Source: Pseudomonas bananamidigenes (GTDB lineage Bacteria; Pseudomonadota; Gammaproteobacteria; Pseudomonadales; Pseudomonadaceae). Taken from it: a stretch of 64,000 bases of DNA. This document shows positions 19,412 to 28,755 of the stretch, in pieces; position 1 is the stretch's first letter; each line of letters opens with the position of its first letter. The notes beneath the pieces were generated by a model. It was not told where the DNA came from. It saw nothing but the letters and a program-made list of their open reading frames with translations, and did not search any database. Location: contig NZ_LRUN01000023.1 of NCBI RefSeq assembly GCF_001679645.1, positions 103,205 through 167,204 on the forward strand. Reading direction: 5' to 3'. A program made the position numbers and the translations under genes.

Positions 19412-20695
19412 ATGCCGTTACGCGAAGAATGTCTGTGGGAAAAGCTCACGCCGCAACGACCGGATAACACGGCGCTCAGGGGCGAGGTCAAAGTCGATGT
19501 CTGCGTGATCGGTGCCGGGTTTACCGGGCTGTCGGCGGCGCTGCATCTGTTGGAAAAGGGTAAAAGCGTCTGCGTGCTCGAAGCCCATCGCGCCGGTCAG
19601 GGCGGGTCGGGACGCAACGTCGGGCTGGTCAACGCCGGGATGTGGATCCCGCCGGACGAGATCGAGGCCGGGTTCGGCGAGGCGGTCGGCAGCCAGCTCA
19701 ACCGCATGCTCGGTGCGGCACCGGCGCTGGTGTTCAGCCTTGTGGATAAATACAACATCGATTGCCAGTTGCGCCGCGAAGGCACCCTGCACATGGCGCA
19801 TAACGCCAAGGGTGAGGCGGATCTGCGCAGTCGCGAAGAACAGTGGAAACGCCGCGGTGCACCGGTCGAACTGCTGACCGGAAAAGCCTGCGAACAAGCG
19901 ACCGGCACGAAAAAGATAGCGGCTGCGCTACTGGATCGGCGGGCCGGTACGCTCAATCCGATGGCTTACGTCACCGGGCTGGCGAAAGCGGTGGCAGGGC
20001 TTGGTGGCCGGATGTTCGACCATTCGCCGGTCACCCGCCTTGAACGCCAGGGCCAGCAGTGGTCGGTGCAGACCGGGCAGGGTTCGGTGCTCGCCGAACA
20101 AGTGGTGATCGCATCCAACGCCTACACCGAAGGTGACTGGACCGAACTCAAGCGCAACTTCTTCCCCGGTTACTACTATCAGGTCGCTTCGGTGCCGCTC
20201 ACCGAAGATGCGGCTCAGGAAATCCTTCCGGGCGGGCAGGGCTCGTGGGATACCCGCCAGGTGTTGAGCAGCATCCGCCGTGACAAGGAAGGGCGCTTGC
20301 TGCTGGGCAGCCTGGGTAACGGCAATCAGAAACCGATCTGGTTTCTCAAGGCCTGGGCCGACCGGGTGCAGCAGCACTATTTCCCCAACCTCAAGCCCGT
20401 GGAATGGGAATGCACCTGGACCGGGCGCATCGCGTTCACCCCCGATCATCTGATGCGCCTGTTCGAACCTGCGCCGGGACTGGTGGCCGTCACCGGTTAC
20501 AACGGTCGTGGCGTGACCACCGGTACGGTGGTCGGCAAGGCCTTCGCCGATTATCTGTGTAACGGAAATCCTCAGGCGTTGCCGATTCCCTTTGCACCGA
20601 TGCAGCCCCTTGCAGGCGCGGGCTTGCGCAGTTGCCTGTACGAGGCCGGGTTCTCGCTGTATCACGCGGGCCAGTGCCTGCGCATCGTCATTTGA
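19412..20695 (+). CDS. amaA: L-pipecolate oxidase (FAD-dependent)
   Basis: 427-residue DAO-family flavoprotein oxidising L-pipecolate to piperideine-6-carboxylate. The FAD-binding Rossmann motif VIGAGFTGLSAALHLLEKG is at about residues 32-50, preceded by the subfamily start MPLREECLWEKL. The C-terminal GYNGRGVTTGTVVGK completes the FAD site. The ATG at 19412 was chosen because it matches family length; the frame is open 11 codons upstream. It acts directly before AmaB. Confidence 0.93.
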   Translation: MPLREECLWEKLTPQRPDNTALRGEVKVDVCVIGAGFTGLSAALHLLEKGKSVCVLEAHRAGQGGSGRNVGLVNAGMWIPPDEIEAGFGEAVGSQLNRMLGAAPALVFSLVDKYNIDCQLRREGTLHMAHNAKGEADLRSREEQWKRRGAPVELLTGKACEQATGTKKIAAALLDRRAGTLNPMAYVTGLAKAVAGLGGRMFDHSPVTRLERQGQQWSVQTGQGSVLAEQVVIASNAYTEGDWTELKRNFFPGYYYQVASVPLTEDAAQEILPGGQGSWDTRQVLSSIRRDKEGRLLLGSLGNGNQKPIWFLKAWADRVQQHYFPNLKPVEWECTWTGRIAFTPDHLMRLFEPAPGLVAVTGYNGRGVTTGTVVGKAFADYLCNGNPQALPIPFAPMQPLAGAGLRSCLYEAGFSLYHAGQCLRIVI

Positions 20696-20741
20696 ATGTT
20701 GAATTTTGTTGCGCAAAGCGGCGCTTTTTAACGCAGCGACT

Positions 20742-20815
20742 AGCCTGTAATGGTGCGGGTTGTAGCAGTCCCGCACCAGCAGTGTGCAGTTCGGTGACGC
20801 GGGCTGTTACAGGCT
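20742..20815 (+). other. Nested inverted repeats in the amaA-braC intergenic region
   Basis: An outer 9-bp pair, AGCCTGTAA (20742-20750) with TTACAGGCT (20807-20815), encloses a 9-bp hairpin, TGGTGCGGG (20751-20759) with CCCGCACCA (20770-20778), stacked directly on its left strand. No T tract follows. It may be an operator, a processing structure or a weak terminator of amaA. The rest of the 363-base gap contains the sigma-54 promoter and otherwise nothing I can name. Confidence 0.55.
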
Positions 20816-20986
20816 GGTTGCACGTTGATTGGCGCCGCGGTTGCAATGATGGCGCGTGCGGGTTGCGCCTGAAAAGACAGTTGGTTTCACCTTCCGCGGT
20901 TTAGACGGTTGCACGCCCAATGAAAATGGGAACGAAACAGTCGAAAAAGCAAGAAAGCAGCGACTTTTTGAAGAATAAAAAACCGA

Positions 20987-21002
20987 TGGCACGGCCCTTG
21001 CT
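20987..21002 (+). promoter_or_regulatory. Sigma-54 (RpoN) promoter of the bra/liv operon
   Basis: TGGCACGGCCCTTGCT matches the -24/-12 consensus TGGCACG-N4-TTGCW at every defined position, with GG and GC 10 bases apart. It ends 56 bases before the braC-like start. This implies activation by an enhancer-binding protein such as NtrC, i.e. nitrogen control. Confidence 0.85.
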
Positions 21003-21058
21003 CTGAGCAATCCAGTGAAGTCGCAGTGCCAACTAAAAAAACCTTGGAGCACCACCTC

Positions 21059-22192
21059 ATGTCCCAGACGTTTTACAAGAAAGGCTTTCTGGCCCTCGCA
21101 GTCGCTACTGCGCTGGGTGTTTCTGCGTTTGCACAAGCTGATGTGAAAATCGGTGTGGCGGGTCCCATGACCGGCGCCAACGCGGCATTTGGCGAGCAGT
21201 ACATGAAGGGGGCGCAAGCGGCGGCCGATGCGGTCAACGCGGCGGGCGGCGTCAACGGGGAGAAAATCGTGCTGGTCAAGGGCGATGACGCCTGCGAACC
21301 GAAACAGGCGGTGACGGTCGCCAAGGACCTCACCAACCAGAAAGTCGCCGGTGTGGTCGGCCACTTCTGCTCGTCCTCCACCATTCCTGCGTCGGAGATC
21401 TACGACGAGGCCGGCATCATCGCGATCACGCCGGGCTCCACCAACCCGCAGGTGACCGAGCGCGGTCTGAGCGCCATGTTCCGCATGTGCGGACGTGACG
21501 ACCAGCAGGGCATCGTCGCCGGCGACTACATCGTCGACGTGCTCAAGGGCAAGAAGGTGGCCGTGCTGCACGACAAGGACACCTACGGTCAGGGCCTGGC
21601 CGATGCGACCAAGGCACAGCTGGAAAAACGCGGCGTGAAACCGGTGCTGTACGAAGGCCTGACCCGTGGCGAGAAAGACTTCAGCGCCGTGGTCACCAAG
21701 ATCCGCGCGGCCGGTGCCGACGTGGTCTACTTCGGCGGCCTGCATCCCGAAGCCGGTCCGCTGGTCAAGCAACTGCGCACCGAAGGCCTGAAAGACGTGA
21801 AGTTCATGTCTGACGACGGCATCGTGACCGACGAACTGGTGACCACCGCCGGTGGCCCGCAATACGTCGACGGCGTGCTGATGACCTTCGGCGCCGACCC
21901 GCGCCTGCTGCCTGACAGCAAGACCGTGGTCGAGCAGTTCCGCAAGTCCGGCACCGAGCCTGAAGGCTACACCCTGTACGCCTACGCCTCGATCCAGGCC
22001 CTGGCCGCCGGCTTCAACGGCGCCAAGTCCAACAAGGGCGAAGACGCTGCCAAATGGCTGAAAGCCAACCCTGTGAAAACCGTGATGGGCGAGAAGACCT
22101 GGGACGCCAAGGGCGACCTTAAAGTCTCCGACTACGTGGTTTACCAGTGGGACAAGGACGGCAAATATCACCAGCTGGAAAAGCAGAAGTAA
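21059..22192 (+). CDS. braC: Branched-chain/polar amino acid ABC transporter, periplasmic binding protein
   Basis: 377-residue LivJ/LivK-type (type 1) binding protein. A Sec signal peptide (ending SAFAQA before DVKIGVAGPMTG) is evident. The ligand-binding core contains GPMTGANAAFGEQ, VVGHFCSSSTIPASEIYDEAGI and LHDKDTYGQGLAD. The ATG at 21059 was chosen because GGAG precedes it and a normal signal peptide follows. It heads a five-gene operon. Substrate could be leucine/isoleucine/valine or other amino acids; closest match by memory is BraC-like proteins, but this is not the only paralogue in Pseudomonas. Confidence 0.92.
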   Translation: MSQTFYKKGFLALAVATALGVSAFAQADVKIGVAGPMTGANAAFGEQYMKGAQAAADAVNAAGGVNGEKIVLVKGDDACEPKQAVTVAKDLTNQKVAGVVGHFCSSSTIPASEIYDEAGIIAITPGSTNPQVTERGLSAMFRMCGRDDQQGIVAGDYIVDVLKGKKVAVLHDKDTYGQGLADATKAQLEKRGVKPVLYEGLTRGEKDFSAVVTKIRAAGADVVYFGGLHPEAGPLVKQLRTEGLKDVKFMSDDGIVTDELVTTAGGPQYVDGVLMTFGADPRLLPDSKTVVEQFRKSGTEPEGYTLYAYASIQALAAGFNGAKSNKGEDAAKWLKANPVKTVMGEKTWDAKGDLKVSDYVVYQWDKDGKYHQLEKQK

Positions 22193-22227
22193 GGGCTGAC
22201 GCGATCAGTTGATCCCACTCATCCCAT

Positions 22228-22249
22228 GTGGGAGCGAGCTTGCTCCCAC
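22228..22249. repeat. Single REP palindrome between braC and braD
   Basis: GTGGGAGCGAGCTTGCTCCCAC is a near-perfect hairpin. It lies 36 bases after the braC stop and could protect braC mRNA or reduce read-through, giving more binding protein than membrane components. Confidence 0.88.
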
Positions 22250-22368
22250 AGGATTCTGTGGTGGTCGGGCTGACTGCGCTCTGACATTGCTCCGACGTAA
22301 ATCTGTATTTTTCCTAGAAGAACCGCGCGCCACGGTGCGCGCAGGTTCTCACTGCGTGAGATTGCGTT

Positions 22369-23283
<915 letters not shown>

Positions 23284-23286
23284 GCG

Positions 23287-24588
23287 ATGTCTTCAACCAC
23301 TGCAAAATCCATTGATGTCAAAAAAAGCCTGGTTGAGGCGATTCTCGCCGGTCTGATCGCCCTGATCGTGTTCGGGCCGATCGTCGGCGTGGTACTCGAC
23401 GGCTACAGCTTCAACCTCGAACCCACCCGCGTGGCGTGGATCATTGCCATCGTCATGGCGGGGCGGTTTTTCCTGAGCCTGTTCCTGCAGACGCCCAGGG
23501 GCCTGAAAATTCTCGAAGGATTCGAGAGCACCGGCTCCGGCGTGCATGTGCTGCCACCGGACTACAAGTCGCGCCTGCGCTGGATCATCCCGGTGATGAT
23601 CGCCATCGCCGTGGCGCTGCCGTTCTTCTCCAATTCCTACCTGCTGGGCGTGGTCATCCTCGGGTTGATCTACGTGCTGCTGGGGCTGGGGCTGAACATC
23701 GTGGTCGGTCTGGCCGGTCTGCTCGACCTGGGTTACGTGGCGTTCTACGCCATTGGCGCCTACGGTCTGGCGCTCGGTTATCAGTACCTCGGTCTGGGCT
23801 TCTGGACAGTGCTGCCATTGGCAGCCATCACCGCTGGCCTGGCCGGTTGCATCCTCGGTTTTCCGGTGCTGCGCCTGCACGGCGACTACCTGGCGATCGT
23901 GACCCTGGGCTTCGGTGAAATCATTCGCCTGGTGCTCAACAACTGGTTGTCCCTGACCGGCGGCCCGAACGGCATGCCGGCGCCACTGCCGACCTTCTTC
24001 GGTCTGGAATTCGGCAAGCGGGCGAAGGATGGCGGGGTACCGTTCCACGAGTTCTTCGGCATCGCCTACAACCCGGACGTGAAGTACTACTTCATTTATA
24101 CGGTGTTGTTCCTGGTGGTACTGGCCGTGCTGTACATCAAGCATCGTCTGGTGAAAATGCCGGTCGGCCGTGCCTGGGAAGCCCTGCGTGAAGACGAGAT
24201 CGCCTGTCGTTCGATGGGGCTGAACCACGTACTGGTCAAACTCTCGGCGTTCACCATCGGCGCCTCCACGGCAGGTCTGGCGGGTGTGTTTTTCGCCACC
24301 TATCAAGGTTTCGTCAACCCGACCTCGTTCACCTTCTTCGAATCGGCGCTGATCCTCGCCATCGTCGTGCTCGGCGGCATGGGCTCGACCATCGGCGTGG
24401 TGATCGCCGCGTTCGTGCTGACGGTTGCCCCGGAACTGTTGCGCAGCTTTGCCGAATATCGCGTGCTGCTGTTCGGCATTCTGATGGTGTTGATGATGAT
24501 CTGGCGACCTCGCGGACTGATCCGCATCAGCCGTACCGGGGTCACTCCACGCAAAGGTGCCATTCACTATGAGAGGGCTGCGCCATGA
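23287..24588 (+). CDS. braE: Branched-chain amino acid ABC transporter permease (LivM type)
   Basis: 433-residue permease, longer than average because of an N-terminal extension of about 110 residues with two extra membrane segments (the LivHM N-terminal domain). The core begins near VVILGLIYVLLGLGLNIVVG and contains NNWLSLTGGPNGMP and GGMGSTIGVVI. It starts 3 bases after braD and overlaps the ATPase gene by 4 bases. Confidence 0.95.
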   Translation: MSSTTAKSIDVKKSLVEAILAGLIALIVFGPIVGVVLDGYSFNLEPTRVAWIIAIVMAGRFFLSLFLQTPRGLKILEGFESTGSGVHVLPPDYKSRLRWIIPVMIAIAVALPFFSNSYLLGVVILGLIYVLLGLGLNIVVGLAGLLDLGYVAFYAIGAYGLALGYQYLGLGFWTVLPLAAITAGLAGCILGFPVLRLHGDYLAIVTLGFGEIIRLVLNNWLSLTGGPNGMPAPLPTFFGLEFGKRAKDGGVPFHEFFGIAYNPDVKYYFIYTVLFLVVLAVLYIKHRLVKMPVGRAWEALREDEIACRSMGLNHVLVKLSAFTIGASTAGLAGVFFATYQGFVNPTSFTFFESALILAIVVLGGMGSTIGVVIAAFVLTVAPELLRSFAEYRVLLFGILMVLMMIWRPRGLIRISRTGVTPRKGAIHYERAAP

Positions 24589-25457
24589 GTGAAGTCGTAC
24601 TCTCTGTTGAAAAACTGATGATGCACTTCGGTGGCATCAAGGCCTTGAGCGACGTCAGCCTGAAGGTCAAACGCAACTCGATCTTCGCCCTGATCGGCCC
24701 CAACGGCGCCGGCAAGACCACGGTGTTCAACTGCCTGACCGGGTTCTACAAGGCCTCCGGCGGCAAGATCGAACTCAACGTGCGCGGTCAGCAGACCAAC
24801 GTCATCAAACTGCTGGGCGAGTCGTTCAAGCCGACCGACTTCGTCTCGCCGAAGAACTTCGCCAGTCGCCTGTACTACAAGATGTTTGGCGGTACTCACC
24901 TGGTGAACCGTGCGGGCCTGGCCCGGACCTTCCAGAACATTCGTCTGTTCAAGGAAATGTCGGTGCTGGAAAACCTGCTGGTGGCCCAGCACATGTGGGT
25001 CAATCGCAACATGCTGGCCGGCATCCTCAACACCAAGGGCTATCGCAAGGCCGAAAGCGATGCACTGGACTGCGCGTTCTACTGGCTGGAAGTGGTGGAT
25101 CTGGTGGACTGCGCCAACCGTCTGGCCGGTGAGCTGTCCTACGGCCAGCAGCGTCGTCTGGAGATCGCCCGGGCCATGTGCACGCGGCCGCAGATCATCT
25201 GCCTCGACGAACCGGCCGCCGGCCTCAACCCTCAGGAAACCGAAGCGCTGAGCGCGATGATCCGGCTGCTGCGCGACGAGCACGATCTGACCGTAGTGCT
25301 GATCGAACACGACATGGGCATGGTCATGAGCATTTCCGATCACATCGTGGTTCTGGACCACGGCATTGTCATCGCCGAGGGCGGTCCGGACGATATCCGC
25401 CACGATCCGAAAGTGATTGCGGCTTATCTGGGCGCCGATGAAGAGGAAGTCGTATGA
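24585..25457 (+). CDS. braF: Branched-chain amino acid ABC transporter ATP-binding protein (LivG type)
   Basis: 290-residue ABC ATPase. Walker A is GPNGAGKTT (about residue 37), the signature is LSYGQQRRLEIARA, Walker B IICLDEPAAGLN, and the switch His is in LIEHDMGMV. The LivG-specific C-terminal BCA_ABC_TP_C-like tail is present. Start and stop each overlap neighbours by 4 bases, indicating coupled translation. Confidence 0.96.
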   Translation: MSEVVLSVEKLMMHFGGIKALSDVSLKVKRNSIFALIGPNGAGKTTVFNCLTGFYKASGGKIELNVRGQQTNVIKLLGESFKPTDFVSPKNFASRLYYKMFGGTHLVNRAGLARTFQNIRLFKEMSVLENLLVAQHMWVNRNMLAGILNTKGYRKAESDALDCAFYWLEVVDLVDCANRLAGELSYGQQRRLEIARAMCTRPQIICLDEPAAGLNPQETEALSAMIRLLRDEHDLTVVLIEHDMGMVMSISDHIVVLDHGIVIAEGGPDDIRHDPKVIAAYLGADEEEVV

Positions 25458-26170
25458 CGCAACCGATCCTCGAACTCAAGGAACTGGACGTGTTCTACGG
25501 CCCGATCCAGGCCCTCAAAGGCGTCTCGCTGCAGATCAACGAAGGGGAAACCGTCAGCCTGATCGGCTCCAACGGCGCCGGCAAGTCGACCCTGCTGATG
25601 TCGATCTTCGGCCAGCCCCGGGCGGCGGGCGGGCAGATCCTCTATCAGGGCGTGGACATCACCCACAAGTCATCGCACTACATCGCCTCCAACGGCATCG
25701 CGCAGTCGCCGGAAGGGCGGCGGGTGTTCCCCGACATGACCGTCGAGGAAAACCTGCTGATGGGCACCATCCCGATTGGCGACAAATATGCGAAGGAGGA
25801 CATGCAGCGCATGTTCGAGCTGTTTCCACGGCTCGAGGAGCGCCGCAATCAGCGTGCAATGACCATGTCCGGCGGTGAGCAGCAGATGCTCGCCATCGCC
25901 CGGGCGCTGATGAGCCGACCGAAGTTGCTGCTGCTGGATGAACCGAGCCTGGGGCTGGCGCCGATCGTGGTGAAACAGATCTTCGCCACTCTGCGGGAAC
26001 TGGCGAAAACCGGCATGACCATTTTCCTCGTCGAGCAGAACGCCAACCATGCGTTGAAACTGTCCGACCGGGCGTATGTGATGGTCAACGGCGAGATTCG
26101 CCTCAGTGGCACCGGTCAGGAACTGCTGGTGAACGAGGAGGTGCGTAACGCCTATCTCGGCGGGCACTGA
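25454..26170 (+). CDS. braG: Branched-chain amino acid ABC transporter ATP-binding protein (LivF type)
   Basis: 238-residue ABC ATPase with Walker A GSNGAGKST, signature MSGGEQQMLAIARA, Walker B LLLLDEPSLGLAP and His switch region FLVEQNANHA. It heterodimerises with the preceding ATPase. Last gene of the operon, followed by a strong terminator. Confidence 0.96.
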   Translation: MTQPILELKELDVFYGPIQALKGVSLQINEGETVSLIGSNGAGKSTLLMSIFGQPRAAGGQILYQGVDITHKSSHYIASNGIAQSPEGRRVFPDMTVEENLLMGTIPIGDKYAKEDMQRMFELFPRLEERRNQRAMTMSGGEQQMLAIARALMSRPKLLLLDEPSLGLAPIVVKQIFATLRELAKTGMTIFLVEQNANHALKLSDRAYVMVNGEIRLSGTGQELLVNEEVRNAYLGGH

Positions 26171-26196
26171 GTCAAAGGTTCTCCACAGAAAACAAA

Positions 26197-26226
26197 GCCC
26201 CGGGACACCCGTCCCGGGGCTTTTTT
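26197..26226 (+). terminator. Rho-independent terminator of the bra/liv operon
   Basis: Perfect 10-bp stem GCCCCGGGAC/GTCCCGGGGC with an ACCC loop, followed by six T residues. Confidence 0.95.
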
Positions 26227-26265
26227 GTATCCAGAATCCATCACGATCCAGACCATTCCCGAAAT

Positions 26266-26752
26266 TGTGGAAAACAAAATCCGGAACCTGCCAAAGCGCG
26301 ACATATAGACGCTGCAAATGGCTGTTTTTCCACCGTTTTGACTTGTCCCCGGTTGCTGTGGAGCCGGCTGTGAATAACGTGGGAGTAGCTGGCTGAAAGC
26401 CTTTAAAGACGTGCTGTTCAGGCGATAGGTCGTTTTTTGAACAGGCCATTTGCCGGTTGCGGTCCGCCGTTTTGTCAACCTTTTTATGGTCGCGGAAGAA
26501 CACGGTGTCGCCTGTGTGCAAGCCTGTGGATAAGTCTGTGATCAAACTCTGGAAAGACTGCGCAGAGGGCCGTGATTGCTGGCCTCGGGCAATCAGGCTG
26601 GTGACCGGTCGGTCGTGCAGAATGCCTTGCCCGGCACAATCGGCGGATCCGGGTCAAGCGAAATACTTTGCCTTCGTCGCGCAAAGCCTTGTGTGGCGCG
26701 GCTTTGCGCTTTTTCACTTGCCCCCGGAAACTGTGGAAGGGCATGTGGATAA
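26266..26752 (+). promoter_or_regulatory. Cluster of DnaA-box sequences in a non-coding region
   Basis: The 755 bases between braG and the SDR gene hold no convincing gene. They contain two perfect TGTGGATAA (complement TTATCCACA) boxes at 26525-26533 and 26744-26752, and two one-mismatch boxes, TGTGGAAAA (26266-26274) and TGTGAATAA (26369-26377), all in one orientation. Weaker TGTGGA cores occur at 26357 and 26732. An inverted repeat CTGTTCA/TGAACAG lies at 26414-26444. This could be a DnaA-titrating or DnaA-regulated site; that is inference. Confidence 0.5.
26679..26714 (+). terminator. Orphan rho-independent terminator
   Basis: A perfect 10-bp stem, GCGCAAAGCC (26679-26688) and GGCTTTGCGC (26700-26709), with an 11-base loop and a TTTTT tail. 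The bra operon is already terminated 450 bases upstream and no gene lies between, so a separate short transcript may end here. Confidence 0.75.
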
Positions 26753-26877
26753 CATGCGGGCATGTGGCTACAGGCCACGTCAGACAAGGCGTTGAGAAGG
26801 TTGATTAAATTCTGAGCAGAAATGTATGCCGGTCGACGGTTGCTCGTGAATGCCGGGCCGGGCATGCTGCCTGCTGA

Positions 26878-27690
<813 letters not shown>

Positions 27691-27694
27691 TACG

Positions 27695-27734
27695 TTTTTG
27701 CCCTCTTCGCCAGCAGCCGGCGAAGAGGGCAAAA
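27695..27734. terminator. Inverted repeat after the SDR gene
   Basis: TTTTTGCCCTCTTCGCC pairs with GGCGAAGAGGGCAAAA around a 7-base loop. The stem is long and perfect, but the T tract is 5' and the A tract 3', so it is not a textbook terminator on the plus strand; it may act through read-through pairing or as a mRNA 3' stabiliser. Confidence 0.6.
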
Positions 27735-27819
27735 CGGCCAGAGTCCGGCACTAAGGTAGACTCATTCCTCAACAACCCCACCGCACCCTGCGGTTTTCAA
27801 GGTGTTTCGAGGAGTCAAA

Positions 27820-28725
27820 GTGAGTAACCGAGGTGAGCAGTCGCTGCTCAAACAATCGACCCTTCTGATGCTGGCCGTGTCGATCGCCGGGATCGTCACC
27901 GGTTTTGTTTCAGGTTCCCAGTCCATCCTGTTCGATGGCTTTTTTTCGCTGATTGCCACGTTCATCAAAGTCCTGATGCTGATCACGGCGAAGCTGATCG
28001 CCAAGCAAAGCAACCAGCGCTTCCAGTTCGGTTTCTGGCACCTGGAGCCGATGGTGCTGCTGATCGAAGGCAGTTTTCTGCTGCTGATCGCCATCTACGC
28101 GTTTCTCAACGGCGTGTTCGGCATCGTCAACGGCGGTCGTGAAATCGAGCTGGGGCTGGTGATCATCTACGCCGCTGTGTTTACCGTCGTCGAGTTCGCC
28201 TACTTCTTCTACGTGCGGCACCTCAATCGCCGGCTCAAGTCGAGTCTGATCCAGTTCGACAACATCAGCTGGCTGGTGGACGCGATGCTGTCGGTGGGCC
28301 TGTTGATCAGCTTCCTGGCGGCGCTGCTGCTCAAGTCCCGGGGCTATGGCGAGTGGACGAAGTTTGTCGACCCGCTGATTCTCATCGTACTGGCCCTGAC
28401 CATGCTGCCGCCGGCCTTCAAGATCCTCGGCCCGGCGCTGCGTGATGTGCTCGGCATTGCGCCGGACACGCTGGATGAGCAGGTACGCGAAGTGATGGAG
28501 GCCGCGAAGGTCGAGCATGGCTTCGACGATTATGTGTCCTACGTGCAGAAGCACGGTCGGGCGCGATTCATCGAGATTCATGTGGTGTTGCCGACGGATT
28601 ACCGGTTGCAGAGCGTCGGCCAGCTGGATGTGCTGCGCGAGTGGATTTCCGCGAAGCTGGGCAAACCGGATGCGGCGCGCTGGCTGACCATCAGCTTTAC
28701 CGGTGACAGGAAGTGGATTGCCTGA
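27820..28725 (+). CDS. Cation diffusion facilitator family transporter
   Basis: 301-residue CDF-family inner-membrane antiporter, usually exporting Zn2+, Fe2+, Co2+ or Mn2+ against protons. Six membrane segments are visible. SQSILFDGFFSLIATFIK carries the family DxxxD-like site of segment II, here D-G-F-F-S, and FDNISWLVDAMLS that of segment V. A cytoplasmic C-terminal domain follows. The GTG at 27820 is preceded by GAGGAGT. The altered site residues leave metal specificity open. Confidence 0.82.
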   Translation: MSNRGEQSLLKQSTLLMLAVSIAGIVTGFVSGSQSILFDGFFSLIATFIKVLMLITAKLIAKQSNQRFQFGFWHLEPMVLLIEGSFLLLIAIYAFLNGVFGIVNGGREIELGLVIIYAAVFTVVEFAYFFYVRHLNRRLKSSLIQFDNISWLVDAMLSVGLLISFLAALLLKSRGYGEWTKFVDPLILIVLALTMLPPAFKILGPALRDVLGIAPDTLDEQVREVMEAAKVEHGFDDYVSYVQKHGRARFIEIHVVLPTDYRLQSVGQLDVLREWISAKLGKPDAARWLTISFTGDRKWIA

Positions 28726-28753
28726 CTGTGGCGAGCGAGCTTGCTCGCCACAG
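28726..28753. repeat. REP-like palindrome between convergent genes
   Basis: CTGTGGCGAGCGAGCTTGCTCGCCACAG is a perfect-looking palindrome directly after the CDF stop codon and 2 bases before the end of the AGE epimerase gene. It probably serves as a two-way 3' end structure. Confidence 0.85.
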
Positions 28754-28755
28754 TG

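Noticed and set aside
20742..20815. Possible tRNA
   Set aside because: The structure has a 9-bp outer stem and no TTCGA-type T-loop or anticodon arm, so it does not fit a cloverleaf.
26457..26795. 112-codon ORF in the DnaA-box region
   Set aside because: No ribosome binding site, random-looking composition, crosses the strong hairpin terminator at 26679-26714.
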